Assembly: GCA_964016875.1 (NCBI GenBank)
Contig: OZ024721.1
Location: forward strand, 36,994,823-37,058,822
DNA from: Fallopia convolvulus
Taxonomy: Eukaryota; Streptophyta; Magnoliopsida; Caryophyllales; Polygonaceae
Length of the DNA stretch: 64,000 nt
Reading direction: 5' to 3'
The position numbers were made by a program, and so were the translations under genes. The notes beneath the pieces were generated by a model. The model made no database searches and had not been told where the DNA came from. It saw nothing but the letters and a program-made list of their open reading frames with translations. Shown one piece after another: positions 46,890 through 56,992 of this stretch. The first letter of the stretch is position 1; every line of letters begins with the position of its first letter.

Positions 46890-47265
46890 AAAGATTGAAT
46901 TTTTGGAACCAAAGCCTGAATTTTTACCACAACCACCACCTATTTCCGCCAACCACCACCTCGCACCACCCTCCACCACCACGATCTGGTGTCGCACTAC
47001 CCTGCCGCACCACCCACCACCACCGTCCGATCACAACCCCACCAACGCCATCCAAATCGGACCACCCCAAACCCTAGATCGCCACCCATCCCCCTTTCGA
47101 ACCCTAGCCCTAATTGGCGGCCAAACCCTAACCCTAACCCTAAACTGGCGGCCAACCCTAGGATCCGAAACCCTAACCCTAGTTCGAACCCTACCTTCCC
47201 CTAAAACCCTAGAAGCCGAGCCCCAAACCCTAACCCTAGCCTCAGTCGAGCCTTCACCAAACCCT
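46890..47265 (+). repeat. CCCTAA telomere-like motifs and Pro/Thr-rich stretch in the TR-GAG leader
   Basis: Many AACCCTA units occur irregularly between about 47070 and 47265, including three in tandem at 47124-47143. They follow a CACCACC-rich stretch (46925-47040). This is untranslated leader of the TR-GAG element. Units are mixed with other sequence, so it is not a true interstitial telomere array. Open frames through it are low-complexity and are not taken as genes. Confidence 0.6.
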
Positions 47266-48150
47266 AATTCCCCTTGTTGTTGCTTGCCCTCCAAGTAATA
47301 ATCCATCTAGGAGATTTTAAGGGATTTGTTGCATGCTTTTGGTTGAATTGGTTGAAGTTTGATTGCAATATAGATTAGCTTTTGTCTTCCTACAATTTTT
47401 ATGAGTTTTTATTGCATGTTGCATGATCAATAGAGATTCATATTGCATTGTTGATATTTGCTAATTTTTGTCATTGCATTCCATAATTTCGACCTAACCC
47501 TATCTTCTCTTGTTAATTTGGCTTCTAGTTGGTTTCATTGGTAGTTTAAAGTCACTTAAAAAAATCAGATTAGCCTAGTTTCATTTTTTTTTTGCCCTAT
47601 TTGCATTCCTTTGCATTGCTTTGTTATTCTTCATTCTAGCACAAGAGTAGATTGTGCATATAGTCAAAAAAAAATCAGAAAAGCAAAAGTGATCTACCCC
47701 AACTAGTCTTAAGCCACTTTCAACCCTAGTGACTACTTGCTTAAAAATAGTTAAGTAGAAATCACTTTGAAGAAAAATAGTGACAAAACAAAAGTCACTT
47801 TTAGCCACCATATTTCTGTCCTTGCATGATTAATTTGGCTTTATTAACTTGCATAAAGTCAATTGAGAGATTGCATGTGTTTTAGAGCTCATAAAGGGAT
47901 TATTTGCATTGCTTGTCTTATTGCATACTTGCCATTTGATTAAGCTGCATATTTCCTTTATTTATCATTAGTATTCCATATCTACACCATATCTACCCAT
48001 TTACTCCCTCAATTCAACCCAAAAACTGAATTAAGTTGATTGGATTGCTTTGAGGCAAGTTTTGGCTTGATTAAGGTGTGGTATTGTTTGTGTGATTTGC
48101 TTTTGGAACACACTACTCTCTCGTTTTATTGCTTTTTTTTCAGGATTAAG

Positions 48151-49290
48151 ATGTATTGGTGTGATCCCTTTAATGATATTCCACCAACTCCAAGGGTACA
48201 AAGACCTCCAAAGATTGAGCCTTTTTCTGGAGAGTATGGACCGGATGATTATTTGGCATGGGAGCAAGATATTGAGTACTACCTTCACTACTATGGCTAT
48301 GCTGAATGGGATATCCTTCCATGGGTGACTAACTACCTAGTTGGTTCTGTCCGTTCTGGATGGTTATGGATATGTCAATCTAGAAGACGTCAAGGCTTGA
48401 TTCCAATTGCAAACTGGGATCAAATGAAGTTTGTAATGCAAAAGATGTATGTGACAAACGATGAAGAGTTGCATAGAAGATATAGAGCAGTTTGTGCTCC
48501 TGCTTGCCAAAAGAGAGCTCCAATCCGATCCTTGAATCACAAGTATGAGTCTTTGGACTTGACTAAGGAGGCTTTGGCTAATTCTAGTCAAATAAGGTAT
48601 AATTCTAACTCTTCTTCAATTGGGTTAGATACTAACTCCTTTTTGCAGGAAATGGGAGTTTCTAACTCACCAAAACCAGGAATTTCAAGTCAAGAAGATA
48701 GAGTTATAGCCCCACAAAGCCAAGAGAGCTCTAAAGAATCAAGTGACCTCCCATGTGTTCCTCAATGCCATATTGTGGATGAAAATTTGAAGAAGGAGGT
48801 TCTAGCTGAGGACAACTTGAAAGATGAGAGCATGGAGGAAGAAGTTGATGTCTCAAATGGAGTTTCAATCAAAGAGATCCTTAATGTCCAAGAGATGATT
48901 CAATGTCTTCCACCAACTATGTTTGCTCCAAAACCTTCTTTACTAACCATGGTACCTTTAGTATCTCCAACACTTCAAGATTTTTCTCCTCTTAATCTTA
49001 CATGCAACATCGAATCGAGGACGATTCGAGGTCAAGTGGGGGAGAATGATAGCGATCAAAGGACCATGGAAAAGAAGGTTGAAAGGAAGGTGTCTAGGAG
49101 GCCAAGAACAAGACCTTTTCCAAGGTCTCGAGCGTTCAAATTCAAAGAGGTGTTCATGGACTTGATACTATCTCTTCAAAATATTCATCCATGGCGTCCA
49201 AGGCCAGCAAGGAAGAGAATCAAGTCACAAAAGTTCGGAAAAGTAAGAAGTCTGTCAAATGGAAAACAGTGCTCAGTAAACTGGTCATAA
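48151..49290 (+). CDS. Gag-like protein of the TR-GAG element (379 aa)
   Basis: This is the only intact retroelement ORF in the window. It begins MYWCDPFNDIPPTPR, preceded by TTTTTTTTCAG, which looks like a 3' splice site or leader. The same frame is open upstream to an ATG at 48040, but the added residues look non-coding. The first 120 residues match the plant retrotransposon gag fold: PKIEPFSGEYGPDDYLAWE, a helix around WDILPWVTNYL, and WDQMKFVMQKMYV with HRRYRAV. The rest is Ser/Glu-rich linker. There is no CCHC knuckle and no protease. The frame crosses the polypurine tract into the 3' LTR (49047) and stops at 49288-49290, so about 80 residues are LTR-encoded and basic. Confidence 0.8.
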   Translation: MYWCDPFNDIPPTPRVQRPPKIEPFSGEYGPDDYLAWEQDIEYYLHYYGYAEWDILPWVTNYLVGSVRSGWLWICQSRRRQGLIPIANWDQMKFVMQKMYVTNDEELHRRYRAVCAPACQKRAPIRSLNHKYESLDLTKEALANSSQIRYNSNSSSIGLDTNSFLQEMGVSNSPKPGISSQEDRVIAPQSQESSKESSDLPCVPQCHIVDENLKKEVLAEDNLKDESMEEEVDVSNGVSIKEILNVQEMIQCLPPTMFAPKPSLLTMVPLVSPTLQDFSPLNLTCNIESRTIRGQVGENDSDQRTMEKKVERKVSRRPRTRPFPRSRAFKFKEVFMDLILSLQNIHPWRPRPARKRIKSQKFGKVRSLSNGKQCSVNWS

Positions 49291-50180
49291 CTTGGGCTAG
49301 AAAAGAACTTTGTAGTTTACATCAAATCCAAAATCCAACAGCAAAGGACCGAAAAATGGGTTTTACTGAGAGTTGTTCAAGTCTTACGGGAATCTTATCT
49401 TTAGTTTAAATTTCTATCTTTATTTATTTTATTTATGGACGTTTTTATGCTAGAATAATTGGAGAATTTCGACCATAGGCTTATGTTAGTGGTTGATTAT
49501 TCTCTCTCCTATATTTTTATTATCTTTTAGATATTTTGAGTTTGTTAGGATATTTCCTTAAATAAATAAATCAGCCATGATTTATTTTATTTAAGGGGAT
49601 TTAGATAGATATTATTATAGATATTTTATTATATCTTGGGAAGCAAGACAAGGAGGCCTAATTCTATCTCCTAGGGCCGGCCACCTCTCTCCTTGCTCCC
49701 CAAGTAATAGCTTTTGTATTCTCTATTTATACTTTGCAATTTCCATTCAATAAAATCAGCTTGAGATAAGATAAACCCTAAGAAAAGTTTATCTTGTCTT
49801 TGGGCTCCAAAAAGACTCGAGTTTGCTTGTGTTGTTCGATCACCATCATCATCATTCGACCGAATTCTCTTCTCTCTTGTTCGAATCTGATTTGTTAGTT
49901 TATTCAATTAGATTGTTCTAGTTGTGATTGTTAAAGATCAAACTAGTTAATCAATCGGATTTAGCGTTAGAGACAATCCGTTTGAGCTATCAAGTTGAAC
50001 TAATCTATTAAATCTGATCGGTTTCAATTTGGTCCATTCAAATCAGCTTGGTACTTGTGTTCTTCGTATTCTTACATTGATTGCAAATTCAGGTTGGAAA
50101 TATCGTTACAAGGCAAGATCGGGACTTGTGTGGGTCATATACGAGGTTTCTAAGGAGTCATCCGAGGCAATCACGTATCA
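49047..50180 (+). repeat. TR-GAG 3' LTR
   Basis: 1134 bp, from TGATAGCGATCAAAGG to CACGTATCA, preceded by the purine tract and followed by CATCT. It supplies the last part of the gag reading frame. It differs from the 5' LTR by two indels and a few substitutions. Confidence 0.9.
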
Positions 50181-50185
50181 CATCT

Positions 50186-50686
50186 TAAATAAGGCGTCAC
50201 CCATGAAGTGGTTGTGTTAGAATCCCGAACCTCGAACACGTCTGTCTCTTTCGTTATGGAAGGTTCATCTAGGTGTACAAATGGTATCCCGTCGTACTCT
50301 CTTGGGTCAATCGCAGATCCAAGATTTGCTAAGGCGTCGGCTTGCACGTTAGTGTCTCAAGGCACTTGCTTTATCTCGAAATGCTTAAAGCCCTTGATAA
50401 TTTCTTGAACTTTTTCCAAGTACGCCTTCATTTTTGAATCCCTGGCAACATACGAATTTGTGACTTGATTGACAATAAGCAACGAATCACATATTACCTC
50501 GATTTCTTGCACGTTCAAATCCTTGGCGATAATTAGTCCTGCGATGAGTGCCTCATATTCTGCTTCATTATTAGTAGCCTTGAACGTGCATCGAATAGCC
50601 TGCGCTATCCTATCCCCCTGTGGCGACTTCAGGACTACCCCCAGCCCTACACCTACTTGATTTGACGCTCCATCGATGTGCATCAA
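50186..50686 (-). pseudogene. Second (archaeal-type) RNase H of the Tat element
   Basis: MHIDGASNQVGVGLGVVL (first Asp), NNEAEYEALIAGL (Glu), EVICDSLLIVNQV (Asp) and VQADALANLGS (last Asp, about 50345-50315) give the complete acidic set. A tail (DPREYDGIPFVHLDEP) leads towards integrase. A TGA near 50358 breaks the frame just after IKQVP. This domain, located after the normal RT-RNase H, is the diagnostic of the Tat clade. The TR-GAG insertion starts at its downstream border. Confidence 0.85.
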
Positions 50687-50699
50687 CCATTTGCCGTTT

Positions 50700-51790
50700 G
50701 CTCAGCGATTTTTCCATCTGTAATATTTCTTGATTTTTTCCTTCTAGCAGGGTAGGAGTGAAGTCAGGCACAAAATCCGCCAAAGCTTGAGACTTCATTG
50801 TTTTTCGTGGCTCGTAAGTGATATCATACCCGTTGAGGTGAATTAACCACCTCATCAAGCGACCTGATAGTTCCGGTTTTGACATAACACTCTTCATTGG
50901 AAAGTTAGTTCTCACAGTAATAGAATGACTTTCGAAATAAGGACGTAACTTGATAGAAGCCATTACCAAAGATAGTACAAGTTTTTCAACGGGTGAGTAC
51001 CTGGTCTCCGCATCAAGTAGAGTTTTACTTACATAGTAGATGGGTAATTGGTTTCCATCTTCTTCTCTAATGAAGACGACACTTACGGATGCCTTTGTGA
51101 CTGTCAGGTAGACGTACAACATTTCTCCTTGCTTGGGCTTGGATAGTATCTGTGGTTGAGATAGATACTCCTTCAATTCTTTGAAAGCTTCTTCATGTGC
51201 CCCTGTCCACTCGAACGACTTGTTTTTCTTCAGGATGTCGTAAAATAACTTGTTTCTGTCTGATGACCTGGATATGAACCTGTTGAGTGCTGTTACTCGT
51301 CCTGTCAATTTCTGGACGTCTTTGACGCATGTTGGTGATTGCAAATCCATTATCGCCTTGATCTGGTCCGGACTTGCTAGGATGTCGTAAAATAACTCGT
51401 TTCTGTCTGATGACCTGGATATGAACCTGTTGAGTGCTGCTACTCGTCCTGTCAATTTCTGGACGTCTTTGACGCATGTTGGTGATTGCAAATCCATTAT
51501 CGCCTTGATCTGGTCCGGACTTGCTTCGATTCCTCTCTGCGTCACTATGTAACCCAATAATTTGCCCGACGTAACTCCAAAAGAGCATTTGGTCGGGTTT
51601 AACTTCATCCGATAACTCCGCAGAATCTGTAATGCATCCTCCAAATGCCTAATGTGATCTTTCACCTTTAGGGATTTGACTAACATGTCGTCGATGTACA
51701 CTTCTATCGTATCCCCCAATTTTCCCTGAAACATCTTATTAACTAATCTTTGATAAGTAGCACCTGATTTCTTTCGTGTGCGAACTTACG
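50700..51790 (-). pseudogene. Gypsy (Tat) reverse transcriptase/RNase H with internal deletion and duplication
   Basis: RT starts at its catalytic part: GATYQRLVNKMFQG (in a neighbouring frame near 51760), then EVYIDDMLVKS with the active-site Asp pair. The fingers and palm before it are missing: the preceding codons (KRRKFAHER, about 51780-51810) belong to the very start of RT, so several hundred bases were lost. In the connection region a 147-bp segment is repeated in frame (51232-51378 and 51379-51525), doubling ASPDQIKAIMDLQSPT to RSSDRN. RNase H follows (VYLTVTKASVSVVFI, YSPVEKLVLSLV, ITVRTNFPM). Confidence 0.88.
51232..51525 (-). repeat. 147-bp tandem duplication inside the gypsy RT
   Basis: The two units 51232-51378 and 51379-51525 are nearly identical (a few substitutions) and keep the reading frame because 147 is a multiple of three. 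It duplicates 49 residues of the RT thumb/connection. Single copies are the norm in the family. Confidence 0.9.
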
Positions 51791-52049
51791 CCTTTTTTGT
51801 TTAACTGGTGGGAATTTTTTAGTAACGTTGAGCGTGTGTGTGATCATGTTGGGATCAATCCCCACCATATCTTCATTTGACCAGGCGAAGCAATCACTAT
51901 AGGACCGTAAGAACTCAACTAATTACTCTCATAAAGTTAGCTCCAGATCTGCCCATATCCTGATTTTCTTGGACGTATCAAGTGGATCAAGGGCTACCTC
52001 TTCAAGTTCTGGTGTCTCTGGATTCACGTAATAAGTTGGAGCCTTACAG

Positions 52050-52480
52050 TCCTTTAATTGCTATTCCGATGAGTTCTTTTCTGCCTCAATCTGCGGAGTT
52101 TTCGAAGTTGTTGCCCTCATGGTTACGAAATAACACTCCCTTGCTATCTTTTGTTCTCCCTTGATTTCTTGTATCCCCCTTGGTGACGGGAACTTCACAC
52201 ATTGATGATAGGTCGAAGGAATGGCCTTCATCCCGTGGATCTGGGACCTCCCTAAGATAACATTAAGAGGTGACGGACAATCAAGTACTTGAAATTTTAC
52301 CTGATAATTTACCCCACACGCGATGGTGGGCAACGATATTTCTCCCAATGTGTTACGCGACTCGCCGCCCCACCAAAGTCGTAGACTTCTTGACGATGTC
52401 GTCCAAACCCAAGCCTAAGTTGTACAAGGCATCCAGTATAAGTAAATTAGTAGAACTTCCAATATCAATCAAAACTCGTT
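52050..52480 (-). pseudogene. Gypsy (Tat) aspartic protease
   Basis: VKRVLIDIGSSTNLLILD contains the active-site motif in the form DIGSS instead of DTGSS. VNYQVKFQVLDCPSPLN then VILGRSQIHGMKAIPST, the end of the domain, follow in another frame, with a break at about 52350. A linker with frame breaks leads to RT. Confidence 0.78.
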
Positions 52481-52499
52481 TAACAAGAAAGTTTGCTAT

Positions 52500-54300
52500 T
52501 GTTAAGGAAATGATTAAACAATCATGATGAACTTCCTCTTCTTCGATACCATCGAAGGTAATGGGCATCACGTCGTGACCCCTTCGAACAGGGATTCTGG
52601 GCTCTTCTCTCCGGGTACTCCTTGCGATCCTCTTTGCTGCAGAATAGGTTAAGCCACAGATCTCGGAACCCCCAGTGATGACATTGATCACTCCCGTGTG
52701 CTTGGGAGGTGGTGGTGGACTGGTCTTCCCCTTATTGCGTTCTAGTTGCTCCCTCGCTCTTTCCGATATTAGATCCTTGAGGTACCCCGTGCGTAATAAC
52801 TCACTTACCTCTTTCCTTAGGGCGATACATTCGTCCCTCCTGTGGCCGTGATCGAAATGGAAATCGCGCCATCTGGATTTATCTTTTTGGTGTGACGGTG
52901 TGTTGCTCATTCTTGGCCACTTGAAGGTATCCCCCATATCATTGAGAGTTCGTACAACCTCCGTCGCGTCTACCCGAAAGTTGTAGTGAGGTAACTTTGG
53001 AGGCAACCTTGGGTCTTCATATCGCTCGTTTGACCTAGCGAACGCCGTGTTCACCGTTGGTTTGGCAGGGGATGGATTAGGATATGGAACATATCTGGTT
53101 TCTCGTCTCCCTTGTCGGCGTTCTGGTCGGTGAGGACTGGCAGTTTGATGGCGAAGAGGTCATCTTCTTCTAGTTGCACGTGTGCCAATGCCCTCACCTA
53201 CACCTCATCGAAATTTGAGCAGGGATATTTAGTCAATTCACGATAGAGATTAGGGTTACCAGTCGAAATGCCTCTCTGAAATGCTTCCACGGCTGTAGCG
53301 GCATCGCATCCTTCTATGGTAACCAACTCCTCATTGTAACTGTTTAGAAAAGCTTTCAAGGATTCGTCGGTCTTTTGGACCATGCGATATAAGTCGCTAG
53401 AGCGCTTTTTAGCGTGTCGACTACTTGCGAATCTTATCCTGAACTTGTCAACTAACTCAGCAAAAGATGAAATACTTCCAAGAGGTATATGAGAATGCCA
53501 TTAAGTGCGGGCTCAGATAACGTGTTTTCGAACCATCGACACATGACAATTTCCTTCATATCGAAGGGAACTGTACTAATATTCATAGCTTGTTTAAACG
53601 CGGCTATGTGTTGGTTCGGATCCGTAACCCCTTCGTACTTTGGCACATCGGGGACGTGATATTTCCGAGATATGTCTACCCTTGTGATAGCAGGTACGAA
53701 GGGAGAATCAGTGTATCCATCCCGTCTTTCCACTGCTATCGGTTGTGGGGCCCCAGGGACCTGTGTAATTCGGTCCTCCAAGGCTTTGAGGCGTTCCCGT
53801 AATTGGGTAACCTCAACATCCTCTCTAACGGCCCTCAAAGAATTACCATTTACCTTATCACCAGTTACTAGCCTAGTGTCGTTTGGGGTTGTAAGATTTG
53901 GATCGTCCATGTCCAATCGTCGAGCGACGCCATCCATTGCTCCATTAATGTGTTGCCGATTTGTTGCTGATTGCACCTGAGATTGAAGCAAATTACGTTC
54001 ATTAGTTAAAGTCTCGATTTGCTTTTCGTATACCTCGGTGAATTTGGCATGAGCGTTCTTTTGATTTTCTAAATCCCTTCGTATGGTGAGCATAGTTGCG
54101 CGGAGTTCAATGATGGTGTCGGAGTCGATTGTTCCTCCTTGCTCTGCTGCTGCGGAAGTGGTAGTATTGCCATTTCCATCTCCAGAATTGTGCTCACCCC
54201 CTTCTGTCTCATTCCCAGTCTGTTGGCCGTCGATCCCTTGATTGATCTCGTTGTTCTCGACGTCATCGACTTGGCTGTAAGTAGTATGAATGCCTTCCAT
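52500..54300 (-). pseudogene. Gypsy (Tat) Gag
   Basis: The ATG at 54300 opens an acidic, Gly/Asn-rich N-terminus, then a coiled coil (RRDLENQKNAHAKFTEVYEK). The retrotransposon gag core follows: YEGVTDPNQHIAAFKQAM, DMKEIVMCRWFENTLSEPAL, then, after frame changes at about 53450 and 53200, LVDKFRIRFASSRHAKK and SLKAFLNSYNEELV. The C-terminal basic part has DFHFDHGHRRDECIAL, the degenerate zinc-knuckle-like motif of Tat Gags, and LLRTGYLKDL. Several stops between 53200 and 53050 break it. Confidence 0.85.
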
Positions 54301-54348
54301 CTTGCACGGATAGAGCTTGCGGTTCTTGACGACTTTTCTTTGGCTAAG

Positions 54349-54368
54349 GCTCCACGGTGGGCGCCAAT
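54349..54368 (-). promoter_or_regulatory. Primer-binding site of the gypsy element
   Basis: Immediately inside the 5' LTR the minus strand reads ATTGGCGCCCACCGTGGAGC. TGGCGCC followed by a GTGG-type continuation is the usual primer-site form of Tat elements. The matching tRNA was not determined. Confidence 0.65.
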
Positions 54369-54936
54369 TATTTTGGGCAGAATAACACGTAATGCGTTAC
54401 CTGCTAAAATGAGGGGATCTTAATCAACAAGAAGTCAAAACGCATTAATCTCTTATTACAAGATGAATCGAAAGTAAAGATGTGATTGGTAAACAGTGAA
54501 GTAAGATAGTAAGAAGTAGCTCGAATGTATTAAAATAGCAACGATAAAAGAATACAATTTAGGCAAATAGACCGGAAAATTGATAATCTGAACTATGATT
54601 AGTCAGATCGGTGGTAGACAAGGAATGCAAGGCTATTCTCTCTGAGTGTTCAAATGTCCTCTCTTCCTCATCGATCCATGCTTTTATAGCCACCCTCCCC
54701 CTTTTGACCGTTGATCAATTATCCGCTCTCCTTCTAATCCCGCAAATGTCGTCTTCTGCCATTAATGTTATGGTCGTTTACCTCCGTGGATCTCGCTTGA
54801 CCGTTTTCCCTTCATGATCGATCGTGCCCTTGCCTCGTCAATTCATGGACCTCGTTAATCCTCCGCTTCTCCTTCGTGGATCTGGGCCTAGTTACATTAG
54901 TCGTCTAATTTGGGCTCGGTTACGGTGGGCCCAACA
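54369..54936 (-). repeat. Gypsy (Tat) 5' LTR
   Basis: 568 bp, the partner of 41137-41704. Its plus-strand start has TATTTTGGGC instead of TGTTTTGGGC, a point change in the terminal dinucleotide. It ends GGGCCCAACA, followed by the second CTTGC target copy. Confidence 0.92.
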
Positions 54937-55085
54937 CTTGCCGTATATGTACAAACTGGTTGAAGGCCGTAAGGGCCGCCATGCCGTATGGCTACCAAGC
55001 TGTATGGGCTAAAATCTGCTAAGTACAAAACATGCATAATACAAAAGGGATGAATAATTCACCCGTAATTAATTATCTCTTAACA
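54937..55085 (-). repeat. Copia 5' LTR, second piece
   Basis: It continues the copia LTR from CTTGCCGTATATGTACAAAC to ATCTCTTAACA, matching 34557-34706. Followed by AATCT, the second copia target copy. Confidence 0.88.
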
Positions 55086-55392
55086 AATCTATTATTTTTA
55101 TATATTTTAATAATAAAATAATTATAATTTTCAAAATATATTATACATATTCTAAAAATATAACAAATCGGGTCAACCCAACGGGTTTCGGGTCTTTCGA
55201 GTTCGGTTTATTTTGGGTTTCGGGTTCAGATTTTCGGGTCTTGACCCTAAAATTTTCGAACGATTCGGATCGATTTATGTCCAATATTCTTTATTTTCGG
55301 TGAAACTTTTTTCCTCCAAACCCAAGAGGAAACCTAGAAATAAGAATTTTAAGAAACAATACTAAAGTGTTGTTTTGACTAAGAAGCACCTA

Positions 55393-56206
55393 TCTACATA
55401 GTACAATAGTAAAGCAAAAACTAAGTTAGTACAAAAATTTGAGCCACATGTCACAATTTGCCTATTTTTTCTCCTAAATTTTTTTTAATAATATTTTTTT
55501 TAAAAAGACTCCACTTTCAAACGCACTACTATATTATGTGTTAAAAAAGTTATTAATATTTTTATTTATTTTTCTAAAATTGTTTTAATAACAAAAAAAT
55601 TCAAAAAAAACTGCCCACTTTTCCATTACATGTTAAAAGTTGTCACAAAGAAATTATTATTATTTTTATTTATTTAAATATCAATGTGTAAATGTGTAAT
55701 TATCCCAAGACTCCTTCACTCATTTTTCCAAGTTCTTAAAAATCGTGACTATTCTTCCTAATTGCACACAACACCAGTTTGTTTAACGGAGTCAAATTGC
55801 AATTTCCAGTGAGTTTTTCTTTTGTATTATTTCTCTCTTTTATATTATTTTTTCTCCCAATTTTGCGACCCACACTTCTCGACACTTCACCGAACTCTTC
55901 TTTTCCTCTTTGCATGCCATCGTTAAGCAAGAGTAATAGAGAACCTTAAGGTATGCTATCATGATATATTCATTATATTGGTTTTCATTCTTTTGTGATA
56001 CATAACTATGTTCAGGGTTCATTCAAGCAGATATATTATCATTAGTTGTTTATGGACTTTATAATATTTCTTGGTAACCTCTAGCTTCATTTTACTCCTT
56101 GATTTTTATTTTATCGATTACATGTTACAAGTAACACCTTTCTTTTACATTTAAATTGATCTTTAATCTTTATTATCACCCGTACATGGTACGGGCTCAA
56201 CACTAG
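55393..56206 (+). mobile_element. Second non-autonomous Helitron
   Basis: The 5' end is TCTACATAGTACAATAG preceded by A, with CCACATGTCAC shortly after. The 3' end has the hairpin CCCGTAC-ATG-GTACGGG (56179-56195), then CTCAACA and CTAG, followed by T (56207). About 814 bp. It contains no Rep/helicase and no conserved ORF; the short minus-strand frame at 55736-55930 has no recognisable motif. Confidence 0.7.
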
Positions 56207-56756
56207 TTTGAAGCTCAAAGACAAATAAATTGGATCTTCCAAATTTGAAGTAAGAATACAAATTTTTTTCTAAAAAAAAAAGAACAATTAAAATTGTGTG
56301 GTAATACGGATGTAGATGCATAGTTGATCAGGTGATAAGCTGATTGAGATTGATATAATGAAAAGCTTGGCTTGACCCCACACCACTCGTTTATACTCCA
56401 ATTTTTTTCTTAGATGATGACCGACCATTAACCACCTTTTTTGAGAATTTTGTAACATTAAATACTACTGCCCAAAGTGCATACAACCCATAAAAAGCTA
56501 TAACTTGGTAAGTTAATACTCCATATAATACTATAATAGGATGTAGATACAGCAAAAAGTTTGATCTGGAATAGCATAGGGTTTATGTTAACCAAGTTAA
56601 AAGGAACAAAGATGCCACTCTAATCTATAGACAAAAAGCCAAGAAATTGTGGAGTGGTTAGTAAATAGACTTTATGGCATGGAAGGGTAAGGATTTAATT
56701 TGATATGTGGTATATAATTAATGCCAAAGACATGCTTAAATAGTAGTACTACTTCT
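56207..56756. other. Spacer without recognisable gene
   Basis: AT-rich sequence. No coding motif, repeat boundary or RNA gene was found. Confidence 0.4.
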
Positions 56757-56918
56757 CGGGTTGTTTCACTTGTGGGTAGAAAGGGGTTTTTGAGTGAAAA
56801 GTGATTTTTAGTGTCTTGAAAAACGTAAAAAGTAGAGAGAGTTGCACGGATTTCATGAGTTATAAAAGTGGTTTTTGGGTAGAAAGGGATTTTGTAGGGA
56901 AAGTGAAACAAGGCCGAA
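56757..56918. mobile_element. Tourist/Harbinger-type MITE
   Basis: The left end CGGGTTGTTTCACTTGTGGG and the reverse complement of the right end, CGGCCTTGTTTCACTTTCCC, form an imperfect inverted repeat. Inner AGAAAGGG motifs repeat (56778, 56881). The GGCCTTGTTT-like end is typical for Tourist elements. The 3-bp target copy is not clear. Confidence 0.55.
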
Positions 56919-56992
56919 GTATAAACTCTACAGCAAGCACAACTTTATTGCGTTTTTAAAACTCAAGAACTTGGTCGACAACGTAGTCATTA

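Larger units (their letters stand above)
45602..50180 (+). mobile_element. TR-GAG non-autonomous LTR retrotransposon, TSD CATCT
   Basis: LTRs start TGATAGCGATCAAAGG and end CACGTATCA (45602-46764 and 49047-50180). CATCT flanks the element (45597-45601 and 50181-50185). The 2.3-kb internal part carries only a gag-like ORF with no pol, which is the definition of TR-GAG elements in plants. GTGGTACTCAGAG directly after the 5' LTR resembles the common tRNA-Met primer site TGGTATCAGAGC. AAGTGGGGGAGAA directly before the 3' LTR is the polypurine tract. It lies in the gypsy element between second RNase H and integrase, in the opposite orientation. Confidence 0.9.
41137..54936 (-). mobile_element. Ty3/gypsy retrotransposon, Tat lineage (Retand-like), nested in the copia LTR
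   Basis: Both LTRs are 568 bp (41137-41704 and 54369-54936), and the TSD is CTTGC (41132-41136 and 54937-54941). Domain order on the minus strand is gag, protease, RT, RNase H, a second (archaeal-type) RNase H, integrase, then a plus-strand extra ORF before the 3' LTR. The second RNase H and the antisense ORF with a gypsy-type Transposase_28-like domain are marks of the Tat clade. The purine tract GGGTTTTTTTGGGGGGTAT (minus strand) abuts the 3' LTR. A TR-GAG element (45602-50180) interrupts it. RT carries a deletion, so it is dead. Confidence 0.92.
34448..55085 (-). mobile_element. Ty1/copia retrotransposon, split by a gypsy element
   Basis: LTRs start TGTTGTGAGAATTTGG and end ATCTCTTAACA. 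The TSD AATCT is at 34443-34447 and 55086-55090. Coding order on the minus strand is gag, protease, integrase, RT, RNase H, which defines copia. The purine tract CAAGGGGGAG (minus strand, 34707-34716) abuts the 3' LTR at 34448-34706. The 5' LTR (from 41023) was interrupted by the gypsy element at 41137-54936 and resumes at 54937-55085. All ORFs are broken. Confidence 0.92.
34226..55275. mobile_element. GGGTC-rich MITE-like repeat split by the nested retrotransposon block
   Basis: The left part (34226-34447) is dense in GGTCGGGTTCGGG-type motifs and ends in an AT-rich strand. The right part (55091-55275) continues AT-rich and then has GGGTCAACCCAACGGG and TTTCGGGTC motifs. The copia element between them has a perfect 5-bp target duplication (AATCT), so the halves were once contiguous. 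The composition resembles the MITE at 20647-20943. Clear terminal inverted repeats were not found, so class is tentative. Confidence 0.45.

Noticed and set aside
46895..47306. Pro/Thr-rich and Arg/Val-rich ORFs
   Set aside because: They are translations of CCCTAA and CACCACC repeats in a retroelement leader, open on several frames at once.
50610..50740. C-terminal extension of the gypsy RT frame (SLSKRQMVDAHRW and on)
   Set aside because: It runs past the RNase H end into the start of the second RNase H in a wrong frame; not a real domain.
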